The translations under genes were made by a program, and so were the position numbers. A stretch of DNA of 64,000 nt from Moniliophthora roreri. Lineage: Eukaryota > Basidiomycota > Agaricomycetes > Agaricales > Marasmiaceae. The stretch lies in NCBI GenBank assembly GCA_001466705.2, contig LATX02000089.1, positions 434,001 through 498,000 on the forward strand, in the 5' to 3' direction. Under the pieces are notes generated by a model. It saw nothing but the letters and a program-made list of their open reading frames with translations, was not told the origin of the DNA and did no database searches. How positions within the stretch are numbered: position 1 is the first letter of the stretch; the number at the start of each line of letters is the position of its first letter. This document shows positions 44,125 through 54,614 of this stretch, in pieces.

Positions 44125-44960
44125 GTCTCAGTATCCGTGCAAGCTTGGAAACCATGGGGACAAGCCTCGAGGCAAAATCGTTCCCAGCATCCCCTTTCTT
44201 TCGCAATGGAGAACGAATATTAGGACGTCGAAGGTTTTGTTCGAGAAGAAAATGTTTCCTTGCAAGTGAAAAGGAGAGGCCCAGCCCGACCTTGGATCTG
44301 GTACGTCCCGCCACTTGTCATTTTCATTTTCAGTTTACAACATCTTTCTTTTCTAAAAGAGTACTATACTACTGCGGTCTCAGCTCAACTCAGCACGGTG
44401 ACTGTTATGATGTAGTTTGGCCCTTCGACTTTGGCTTCGAATTCACCATTCCACCCAGATAACGGGAGCGGAAATGGCTCGTAAGCCATATTCTTTGTCG
44501 TTTTAACTTTCCGTCGAATCGAGGCCGGCGTTCAACGTTCAACGTTAACCCTGAATTCGATTCAAATCGCACCGAAGCTAGTACACGATACCGTCGCACC
44601 TCCACTTCCACCTCTACCGAAGGCGACCATCGACTCAAACCCAGACTATACAGTCACCCGTACCCCCACATGCCACCCACGCACTATTTCACTCTACCTA
44701 TCCCGACAACCAACATGCACTCGCTGACGCTTACCCACACATTCATTTGCATGCCGAAAATCTGAGCACCTGTCACTCGGTATCGTGCTATACGACTCCG
44801 CCACAGACTCGACTTTTGGATGCGGATGTTGATGTTTGGTCACCATCGGTGGTGATGCTTTCGCAGTTGCAGTCGATGGACGTTGAGAGTGAGGGTGAGG
44901 TTGTTTGATTGGTGTGCGTCGGAACAGGAATGGGAGCAAGGCACTTTGACTGTACCACTC
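44125..44960 (+). CDS. Unknown family gene, copy B, probably partial
   Basis: The best piece reads MGTSLEAKSFPASPFFR from 44155, and later RERKWLVSHILCRFNFPS, which match the family at 58532 and 61289 (KRTRKWLIGHILRRFN). The frame is broken by a stop between the pieces (near 44461), which may be an intron or damage. CpG is normal. Function is unknown. Confidence 0.4.
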
Positions 44961-45383
44961 TTCTTTTTCACGAGGTGAGCCTCGAAGGCGCCGACTTGTA
45001 CACGTGTACTACCACTTCCCAATTAGCCCGTACCCGAGCCCGAGCTCGATTTTCACTGAGGTCGTTTGGTGGTTTCCAATCATGGTCGGATTCGCGAGGC
45101 AGCTTAGTCGTCCCAGGACTAGGACCAGAAGGCGAAGATCTGAAGGCCTGGAGAGGATGGGGGTATATAGGAGCGAGGAAGTGCAGTGGACGATAAGTTG
45201 TATTTAGGTACCAACTTGAATGTATGGGAGTGTTTACGTTCCGGGGGACATCACTTATATAATAAGCTCTTATCTGCCCACGGGCATGTACTGTTCTCCG
45301 CAATACTACTTGCGGTGTTCTCTATGGACGAGCATAGTAGCATTTGGATGTACAAATGCGCATAGCAGTTCCAGTTCCCTATG

Positions 45384-45975
45384 TTAACTAGGTTACGGTA
45401 GTCCATAGCTAGGAGAAGACTAGCGCCCAGTATGTGCGGTCACACCCACATTCCCACAACCGTGCCGCCGCTCTGCTCGTTGACCCACCGATGCTCTGTC
45501 AATACCAAAGCGATTGTTTTCCGCTTCTCAACTTCAAGAACTTCCTTACTACACTCCAACAATATCTAAAAGCTTTACGGTTCCTTCATCCAGTTGAATT
45601 GGATCGACCATTTGTGATGTCAGTCTGTTTTGGTTCGCCTTATTCTTGCAAATCAATTGCAATAGCGCTCGGTCGTGTTCGTTTGGCACTTGGGAAGATG
45701 GTCATACCTCTTTTGGACAGTCTTGTTGAACCTTGGGGTGGGGTATTTTTTTTCGCTCTTATACCAATTTTGTGCGTTAGTTTGACACTTCTTAAGGTTA
45801 CAGGCTGCTTGACAACCTTGTTTACCGGACTACATAGAAGACTAGGATGATAGAACGCTACAAAGTGCCTTTTCTTCGAGCTCTCAGCAGATTGACCAGT
45901 ATGTGCCGCATCAGTTTATCTCTTGTATCCGGTAAACTGACTTAGGCGGTTTGGCAGTAGTGACTCATATAAGAA
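45384..45975. other. Intergenic with one unrecognised frame
   Basis: A 138-codon frame at 45434-45850 (plus) includes a hydrophobic segment (FFFALIPILCVSLTLLKVTG), but nothing identifies it. It may be chance or a decayed gene. Confidence 0.3.
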
Positions 45976-47201
45976 ATGGCCAGTTCGGCGTCAGGAAATA
46001 GCGATGAAGTTTATAAAGTGCGTCGCCCCAATCAACTGGCCTAGATCCGTCTGACGTGCTCCCGTTATAGCATCTCCGTCACCTCCATCACAAACCTCCT
46101 GCGGTTCCCTCGTCAGAACTTGCTGAATCCACATCACACCTCGATGACCCGTCTGCTACCCAAAATTCCACCTCCATCGCTAGCCTTCCAGTCGAATTGC
46201 TGACAGCCGTCTTTGACAACTGTGTTTCCAAGGGAGAGCGCTCCGACCCTCCTGTTCCAACACTCCTGCACGTTGTCTCGGTATCTAGACAATGGCGTGC
46301 CATCGCGCTCTCAGCGCCTCGTCTTTGGGCAAGGATATACCTCCATGATCCCAGAATGATGCATGTTGCAATGGTCCAGCAATGGCTGGAGAGATCGCAC
46401 GCATATCCGCTTACCCTAGCCATACGGCATTCAACGACCTGCGAACCACCCGTAGATTGGACCATTGTCGAGGCGACAAACGAGATCCTGTTAATGTCAT
46501 TTCGACATATTCATCGTTGGAGGTCCATCACGTTCCAGCTCACGCGATTCATAACGTTACCGGAACTACCGACCATTCTAGGGGCTGCACCATTCCTGGA
46601 ACATGTCAATATCGACGACGACGGAAGCTTTGATACTGTTTCAGCCAAGCTATTTTGGCAGAACATCCTTGCTTATCCTTCTGTCAGTCGCATCTCCTGG
46701 ATCCGCCGCGAAATGGATCAGACGGAATATCTCTCTGGCCTTCCCAGAATGGTCGTTAGTGATTGGGGAAAGCTCACCCATATTCAAGGTCAATTTCATG
46801 CGGACGACACATTGTTGGAGATGCTTTCCTGTTGCCAGGGCTTAGAAGCCCTCAATATCATCAGTCTCGAAACTTCTCAAACCCCCGTGCCTTTTCGGAC
46901 CCGTTTTGAACTTCCGTGTCTTCGTTCCCTGAAGCTAAATGCCAAGGGATCGTTGATGGCTCTTGTCCTTGACAGCTTCTTCGCGCTAGCTCTGGAGTGG
47001 GTGGAACTCAAATTCCGGGGCGGTGGTTTACAATCAGCGATCGACTTTCTGGACCGCTCTTCGTGGAAGTTGAGCTATATGAAGATGTCCGGCATTGGAA
47101 TTTCTGAAGTGGACCGCGCTTTCTTTTTTGCATTGCCACCTCTCAAATGGGTAACAGACTTGGATGTAACAATCAATGGTATTGGGTTGACAAATGTTTA
47201 A
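45976..47201 (+). CDS. F-box protein with divergent LRR-like C-terminus
   Basis: Exon 1 (45976-46008) and exon 2 (46071-47201) join in frame, though the GTTTAT donor is weak. The F-box is SIASLPVELLTAVFDNCV ... LLHVVSVSRQWRAIALSAP followed by RLWARIYL, the usual mushroom form. The rest has repeated L-rich blocks (LEMLSCCQGLEALNII, LPCLRSLKLNA) of LRR type. Such proteins link targets to SCF ubiquitin ligases; the target here is unknown. It is convergent with the LRR-like gene on the minus strand, 100 bases away. Confidence 0.8.
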
Positions 47202-47300
47202 TTCATTTGTAACCGCGAAAATACAAGTTTCCATATACATAGCCAAGATAATGATGGTCGTAATACGTAAAGCATTTGCGTAAACACTGAGTTAACCCAA

Positions 47301-48686
47301 TTATACTGATCTTACTATCCGGGATAACCCTAGTCTTTGAACGATGGCTAGGACGTTGGGATGGGCCATGGACGTTTTCGGGAAACGGAGTTCTTTCAAG
47401 GTTTCCAGAGGTAGGAAGTCTAGACTTGCCGCCGTCATTTGTTCAATGCCTCTGGATGCGAGATTGAGCACAAGACCTTCCAACTGGCGGAAATCCAACT
47501 GGTTAAAGAGAGGCTTCACCTCAACAGCACAGCCGTGAATCTCAAGCCTCCGCATCCTCGTCACGACGTACTCGTCTGAACGCACCATTTCCCCAAAAAG
47601 ACCTGGGGTAGAATCACCCTCGCCGATCCGGCCATAAAGACATAGTGAGCGTAGCTGAGGGCACTGGGATACGAGTTTCAAGCAGTCATTGAAGGATATC
47701 TGGACATCCTTCAACGTGACATGAGTCAGCTGTGACAAGGGCAATTGCTTCACGTCGTTCAGATCGAGATGGACTGAGGCACTGGGAATGCCCTCGAAGT
47801 GGAATCGACGCAGGACAGGAACGGAAACCACGTGCAAGTCACTACCCCAAGCTTCCCGAGACGGTTTGTTATCCACAATCTCGAACGCTTCCACCTTCTT
47901 CGGAAGTTCTACCACATCAACGTTAACTAGATCCATCGCCTCGGACGGGCACAGATGGTTGTCCGCCTGCAGTGTAGGAATATCGGGCAACGTCTCAACT
48001 GGACCACGCAGACCCAACGAATCATCTTCGAACAAGGAAGAGGCAACATCCTTGAGCATCTGCAACGGTGTCGGTATCCGTATCTCACATTTCCCCGACA
48101 GGTCCGACTCCGACGGGAGAAGATCCCCGGCAGGGTGAGATACGATATCATAACCGAGCGTGGCTGTTCCTCGTATCAGAACGCGAGATACCAGGAGCCT
48201 GAAGAAGCTCGGCATCCCAGACATCCGAAGCATGCGGAATTTGATGGCGTGGCCGTGAGCCGGATTGGTGGTGAGGATGGGATGGGGTGTGAGTGAGGCA
48301 CGGAAGTATAGATGGTGACGGTGGTTGACATGGTCAAGATCGTGTATGATTTTTACGTGGGCTCCCAGCGGCAGCTCTCGGTCTTCGTCGAGATGGTGGA
48401 TTCTGGGTACTTGGTGAGGTCGTACACCAGGCAATGAGACAGCGGATGAGTGTAGGCGTGAAGGTGGTTGTCTGGTAGTGTGTAGAATGGAGCCAAAGTT
48501 GGAAGGGTAAACGCTGGTCACTTCCTGTGCTCTTGTGGATACGCGGATAGAACAGTACACTGTGAACCCGCTGGCGAGATGTATCACAGCATTGCATATC
48601 GTGGGAGCTAGCAGACCCATCGTTGGCTCGCTGCCCAAAGTCCAGCATAACCAGACTCCTAATATGATGAGAAATAGATCCTCCAT
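47301..48686 (-). CDS. LRR-like protein with hydrophobic N-terminus
   Basis: One open frame of 461 codons. Residues 1-45 are hydrophobic (MEDLFLIILGVWLCWTLGSE, then GLLAPTICNAVIHLASGFTV). The C-terminal half resembles the LRR part of fungal F-box proteins: LPLSQLTHVTLKDVQISFND, LKLVSQCPQLRSLCLYGRIG, MRRLEIHGCAVEVKPLFNQL. No F-box is visible. The first part may be a membrane segment or read-through of an upstream region, with the true start further in. Regular leucine spacing makes it a real gene. Confidence 0.65.
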   Translation of the reverse strand: MEDLFLIILGVWLCWTLGSEPTMGLLAPTICNAVIHLASGFTVYCSIRVSTRAQEVTSVYPSNFGSILHTTRQPPSRLHSSAVSLPGVRPHQVPRIHHLDEDRELPLGAHVKIIHDLDHVNHRHHLYFRASLTPHPILTTNPAHGHAIKFRMLRMSGMPSFFRLLVSRVLIRGTATLGYDIVSHPAGDLLPSESDLSGKCEIRIPTPLQMLKDVASSLFEDDSLGLRGPVETLPDIPTLQADNHLCPSEAMDLVNVDVVELPKKVEAFEIVDNKPSREAWGSDLHVVSVPVLRRFHFEGIPSASVHLDLNDVKQLPLSQLTHVTLKDVQISFNDCLKLVSQCPQLRSLCLYGRIGEGDSTPGLFGEMVRSDEYVVTRMRRLEIHGCAVEVKPLFNQLDFRQLEGLVLNLASRGIEQMTAASLDFLPLETLKELRFPKTSMAHPNVLAIVQRLGLSRIVRSV

Positions 48687-48759
48687 GCCGTTGATAAGTA
48701 AAATCGCAAGATTGTAGTCCGAGGCTGTATCTAAGAAGATTCACAAATTCAGTGGATGA

Positions 48760-49247
48760 GAGATTGCTAGGAACGGACCACGCACTCTGTGAGTTTTATT
48801 CCTGGGAGAAGATAGGTTTCCAAACGTAAATTGAAGCTTCTCAGCTCGACATATAAACCGTGTGTCCTGCGGCTTGGATCGTCGGAACGATAACAAAAAG
48901 GCTAAAGGACAATAACTCGTACCGGGGACCCAATGCCCAGAATCAGGCGAAGCAAAGAACTATGTCAACATTGACAAAAGATGTCATGTCGTAGAGTCTA
49001 ATTCTTGCGGGCTATGGGATTCGCTGTCATGACGACGTTGACGGTGGTGGGGAAAGCATAATAACGGGTGGTGATGGTAAAAGACAAAAAGAATTTTATG
49101 AGCGCCTCTTTTTGCGACAAGCGCTGAGAAGCGCTAATGGGTGTTAAACGTTGAACAAGTAGAGATACACAAGTGACATTATCTCCGTCACAGTTACACA
49201 GGGTATATACACGACCAATGTACACAACAGAGTAGCCACCAGACAGC
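48760..49247. other. Intergenic, nothing recognised
   Basis: Promoter side of the LRR-like gene and 3' side of the membrane-protein gene. No structured feature seen. Confidence 0.35.
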
Positions 49248-51066
49248 TTAAACAGACTCGGATGCGCTGTCTGGCTTATCACTTTTCTGAATTGTATAGT
49301 CTTTTCCCAGGAAGGCTGAATCTCCAACCTATATATCTGTCAACGGAGAGCTGTGACAGGAGAACACGGGAGAACAAACCTGAAGGGTCGACTTTTCAAT
49401 CCTGATGGCGAGATCACGATTAACTTGGGGCTCGACCTGTCGAATATCGTTGTCAGAAGGGTGAACGTCATGGTGAAAGACAAGCGTACCATTTGAACAC
49501 TCCTGGTAGATTGATAGCTCCTGGAAGCACCGCTTCCATGCGTGAATTTACCCAATGAGATACTTTCGTGTTGCTCGCTGCCGCCTGATTGGGAGACTGC
49601 ACCACGGATGTAATCACGAGAATTGAGCGTGACAAGGATCGAGTTGGTGTAGACTGTTAAGTCGATCGTAAGAGTACGTCTGCATTGAAGTGAAGGAAAT
49701 GGGCATACATCGATCTCGAATGAGGAAGAAACCCATGTATATGAAGGTGTTGGGCATGGTATTCAGCTAGAACCAATGTCAGGCACATGCAGAAAACACG
49801 ATTGGGACGACCTTACGGCAATAACGTCCGCCACCGACATTACGCTGGTCAAAATGCCCGTGTTGAACGTGAAAATAATCTGCCATGGAATATATTCAGT
49901 CACGCGAAAGGCACGGAAAACATTCCTGCTCACCAGGCGATTAATCATGTCAGTGCTCTTCCTGAACCCCGTCTTCTTGCCATGAAGACACCAGATCATA
50001 GCGAGAGTAATGACAATGTCTGTTACTGCAGACATCACATTCAAGGCCGTGGCCCAGTTCTGCTGTCGAATCAGGTCCGCCAGGGATGGATAGTTCAACG
50101 TCACAATTGTGTACCCTGTATGAAAGGTTCAGACTCTGGTCCAGTAGTTGGAAGGTCTGACGTTTTACCATATATCAAAGCTATTAAATCGGTTTAGCAC
50201 GTACCCATCTATCAGAAGATATGTAAAGCGTACCTAATGAAGTTAACGAGAGTATACACTTGTAAGACAAATCCAAAATTGGTTAGATTCGTCACGGAGT
50301 TTGAAACAGAGATGACTTACGACGACGCCTGCGAGGTAAATATTATTTTCGCTCACTGCAACCGATATCAGAGGATGATAGATCAGAGACCACCAATTCA
50401 GCCTTACGACGGTATATGCGATAGCAATAAAACATCTGCACTGCGAACCCGATGGCGCCGGCGAAAAACAACTCGATGAGGATGGTTTTGACCATTCGAG
50501 TCATGGCTAAGGGGTCATCATGCACTACAGGAGAATCAGTCTTCTACCCTGGTGACAGTAGAACGAGCTTACTAGTGACAGCATACTTGTATACAGCCTC
50601 TATTGCAAACATTATTACCTCTTAGGAGACATTGCAACGGAGATCCGTACCACAGATCATGGCTTCTTGGATGGTATCACACACCAGTATGAAGGCTATC
50701 TATAGGAGAACGGTTATCACGACGCCTCGATACCATGAATAGCCCAACTCACAAGAAGACGAACAGACCAGTGGTCTCCACGATTGTATTTCCGGAAGTA
50801 GATCCATCCTTGCAGCATACCAGCTGTAAATCAAGCTCAGCCTAGATTCCTGGCAAGCAGATGGGCCTCGTACCTCCATAAAGCCTGCCAAAACCACAGG
50901 AGATGTCAAAAACCTCGCCAGATAACCCTCACGGCTAGCCAACTCACGCAGCAGTGATGATCGCCACATTGAACAAAAGACCAAGGCTAGAAAAGAATGT
51001 ATGTCGGAGTCCAGGAAATCTAAAAGTGCAAACTCACGTATTATCAATTGTAGTTGGAACCGCCAT
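49248..51066 (-). CDS. DUF6534-type multi-pass membrane protein
   Basis: The gene starts MAVPTTIDNT at 51066; this opening and the layout are typical of a seven-helix family widespread in Agaricomycetes. Pieces in order are LGLLFNVAIITAA, LQGWIYFRKYNR, AFILVCDTIQEAMI, TRMVKTILIELFFAGAIGFA then VQMFYCYRIYRRK, NWATALNVMSAVTDIVITLA, KTGFRKSTDMINRLV, WQIIFTFNTGILTSVMSVAD and YTNSILVTLNSRDYIRG. The last two blocks are the conserved end of the family. The final exons end at 49248 with SDKPDSASESV. At least eight short introns are implied. Its job is unknown; receptor-like roles have only been guessed for the family. Confidence 0.75.
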
Positions 51067-51069
51067 TCG

Positions 51070-52424
51070 GATTGGACTGAGCGTGGATGAAAGGAGGGAA
51101 GGAATCGCCGTGAAACTTTTGGACAGTGTCTTCCCGGGGTTTATGAACGTCGCATTCTGTCCACGATGCAACTTTCGTGGAGACGTACTACCTCGATCTG
51201 CCATTCAAATACGATACGGCATCGAACTTAAATGCCATATCCGACACTGTAATGTAACTGTCGCCGGGAAAAATGATGGCAAGGAGTCGACATTTGTGTG
51301 AATACTTGCCGAGCGTCCAATGACAGCACCCCCGACTAATCATAATCGCTCGTGGAAAGAAGCTTTAGAAGATCAGCCACTTCGACGCCTTTTGAGTTTC
51401 GCCGAAGTCGGTCAATCACATTGTGACTTGTAGGTATCTCCTCCGACAGCGTATAGATAGGAAGCTTGAGCTTTGTGCTCTGGAACCGCACTTGACCACT
51501 CCAACTCGAATCGTGTCAGGAGCGAGCCTGCCCCTTGAAATCTTTGACAGCCGAAATCGTGGCCGGATGTAATGAGGCTTCTAAAAAGACCACTAAAGGA
51601 GCAGCGGGAGCTTTGTACGAGATTCTTAACATGTGGACTCGCCGACAACATCACGATGAGAGTTAGAGCTACCCTACAGTGAGTTCCCACCATGAATTGT
51701 TTTACATTCCCTAATCTGGTAAAATTGCAGCCAGATCCCGAGCCTCAGTTGCACTGGAAGATGCTCGATGCTCAGTCGGCCGGATGCTATGACACTGACA
51801 TATCAAAAAAAGTGGATGGAACAGGGAAGCGAAGCTAGCCATTTAGTTCATCTTTATCATTTCAGATTTTAAAATTCTAGAGCTTCAAGAGGTTGTGGGT
51901 GAGGAATGAGTAATATGGCCCGTGCGCAACTTTTTTTTCCCATCATGTGCGCGTAAAACATTTCCTCACGGGCCACACACCCTGCACACCGTCGGGAGCC
52001 GACCACCTCGGAAGCTCTACCGTTGAATTTGGTTCATCTTTCATTATATGTTCCACCATCACACGAATTCATCATATTATAGTTCGTGGAATTGTCTTGG
52101 GAATAGCGCCACTCCAAACGTTCAACTTCGCGATGAATACATCCCGAGTATCATGAGAGATTTCGTAATCTCGTGGGTCCTATTCTTACCTGAAAAAAAT
52201 ATTTTTCATTCTGACAATTGGGGTAGGTTCGTTTGGATTGAATCAAGGCTCGCCGACATCAGCGACGGTTGTTCAGGAGTCAGATTTGGTAGCGTTCTCC
52301 AGGACGTCTCTCACGAGTGCCAACTTCTTTTCTGATCCAGACCTCGGAAAGGGTCATAAGAAACAGCTGTTATTCGGCCACTATTTACCCCAGAACCTTC
52401 AGGGACGCACCCAATACCACCACC
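51070..52424. other. Intergenic, contains upstream region of the P450 gene
   Basis: No gene is recognised. Near 51917 and 51968 ggcccgtg and cacgggcc form a short inverted repeat around a T tract; this may be chance. Confidence 0.35.
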
Positions 52425-54425
52425 ATGTATCTTGAGATTGCTCTCGTCCTACTTGTTTCCGTCTACATTTTTCGGTCCTTCAACTCGAAGAAATATCCAC
52501 CTCTTCCACCCGGACCACCCGGACTCCCTATTCTCCGCAACTTGCTCGACATACCTACATCTTTTGAATGGGAGACGTACGGCAAGTGGGCGGATAAATA
52601 CGGGCCAATTGTTTCGGCTTCAGCCTTTGGAGCAACAATAGTGGTGGTGAACCAGTACAAGGCAGCTATGAAGATGCTGGCGGACTCGCAGAAAGGCGCG
52701 ATTTACTCGTCACGTCCCTTTATACCAATGGTGGACTTGATGGGCTGGGAAAATGCTATGGCGTTCACACCATACGGAGCGCGTTTCAGAAAGTATCGAC
52801 AAGTATTCCATGAAGAAATGGGGAATGTCAAGGCCATCCAATCTTATTGGCCTCAGGAGGTTGCGCATGCTCGACATTTTGTGCAGCTGTGCATTGACGC
52901 GCCTGATCGTCTCGTCGAGCATTGCTTCCAGTGAGTTCTTACTCATCGTGATACACATTGATTAATGTGAGCTTAACAGACATGCTGGTGCTATCATACT
53001 ACGTGTGGCGTATGGGTACGTTGCCAAGGATTATGACGACGAGTTTGTAGAGGCCGGGAACATTGCTATGAAATCGTTCAACGATGGATGCACCCCAGGG
53101 GCCTACATGGTCAACAATTTACCCATATGTGAGTTTACCTCATGTGAATAGAAGCGTACGAAGTTCCCATTTTCTCCCTAGTGCGACATGTGCCAGAATG
53201 GGTGCCGGGGGCTGGATTTCAGAAGGTTGCGCGTCTAAATCGCCCACTCTTTGGGAACATGGTCGACATACCATTCAATTATGTGAAGAAGGAGCTGGTT
53301 CGTGTGGTACTTCCTGCGTGAAGATCACTCAATAACGTTCATGTGATAGTCTGCTGGCACTGCGGAAAATTCGTTCACGGCCAAATGGCTCAAAAAAGGC
53401 CTTTCTGAAGAGGATGAAGACATTCTGAGATACGCCTCTGGTTCAATGTTTGGAGGTGGGTTAGTTTTTAGTGATCTCGAGTTTCATACCATCTAATGCC
53501 AATTTTTAGGTGGCGGTGAAACTGTACGCTATCCGTTCACATGAACTGATCAACGGCTCAATTTTCTCATATTACAGACTGCGATCACCGTGCACATGTT
53601 CTTCATCGCGATGACGCTCCATCCTGAGATCCAGCGTAAAGCCCAAAAAGAGATCGACGCCGTTTTGGGCGGTCACCGCCTCCCTACTGTAGAAGACAGA
53701 GAGAACCTTCCCTATCTCGAAGCGCTCACCAAAGAGGTTATGCGTTATCATCCTGCTGTACCAAACGGTATGATCTTCTCCCGTGATTACCTACAAAGCT
53801 AATCCCGTCTGTCTGATCCGGGTTATTCGTAGGGCTCCCGCACTGTACTACTGAAGACGATATCCATGAAGGTTTCTTTATTCCGAAAGGAAGTATCGTT
53901 ATCACTAATATATGGTATGGACCTCGAACATGACTATTTGCCTGGAGTTTTGATTAACAGCAATATTACAGGAAGATGCTTCGTGATCCCCAAGTCTATC
54001 CTGATCCAGAAAAATTTGGTCCAGAACGTTTCTTGGGACCTAACCCACAACAAAATCCTCGTGACGCGCTATTCGGATTCGGAAGACGGTATGCGGTCTT
54101 GTCAGCTCATCTTCAAGTTGACCAAACAATTAAACAATTATTCTTCCATAGCGTCTGTCCAGGTCGTCTTCTAGCTGATATTTCCGTGTTTATCACACTT
54201 GCCACCATCCTGGCGTCATTGGAAGTGTCACCTGTCATCGAAGATGGTAAACCAATTTTGCCAGAAGTTAAAGGAGAAGGAGGTGCCGTTAAGTAAGCGC
54301 TAAACTGCCCTTCTCGTTCAGTTCATTGACATTTTCTGCTATTCGGTAGCCGGCTCTTGCCTTTCAAGTGCAAGATCATACCTCGATTTGACCGTCAAAC
54401 ATTGGCAGCTATGATGAAAGAGTGA
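52425..54425 (+). CDS. Cytochrome P450 monooxygenase
   Basis: P450s insert oxygen into small molecules; fungal microsomal forms are held in the ER by an N-terminal helix, here MYLEIALVLLVSVYIFRSF, followed by the proline hinge PPLPPGPPGLPI. About ten exons join along the plus strand. The oxygen-binding helix is GGGETTAIT, partly coded by a very small exon (about 53510-53523). The ExxR helix is EVMRYHP, then PERFLGPNPQQNP. The haem loop is FGFGRRVCPGRLLAD and keeps the Cys, split by an intron at 54090-54152. The end is LAAMMKE. All key residues are present. It resembles the group often labelled O-methylsterigmatocystin oxidoreductase-like; the substrate is not known. Confidence 0.9.
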
Positions 54426-54614
54426 AGGGAAGCGCGTGCGCTCAACATTATACCCTCGGATCCGATCAGAACCACGTCGGTGCACAACAATAGGCAGGAT
54501 ATCCATATGTGTGTCTGTAGATATATTATATACATCGTGAAAGGAATCAAAAAACTATTACCAGATATATAACTTAACAACATCCAATAAGAAAAAAGGA
54601 TTGAAAAGAAAATT

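Larger units (their letters stand above)
38700..45383. repeat. Tandem segmental duplication, copy B
   Basis: Partner of 32160-38612. It is CpG-poor from its start to about 42.5 kb and keeps CpG from there to the end, the reverse of copy A. It carries an 1,837-bp insertion (40554-42390) and an extra hairpin segment (about 43900-44030) absent from A. Confidence 0.85.
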
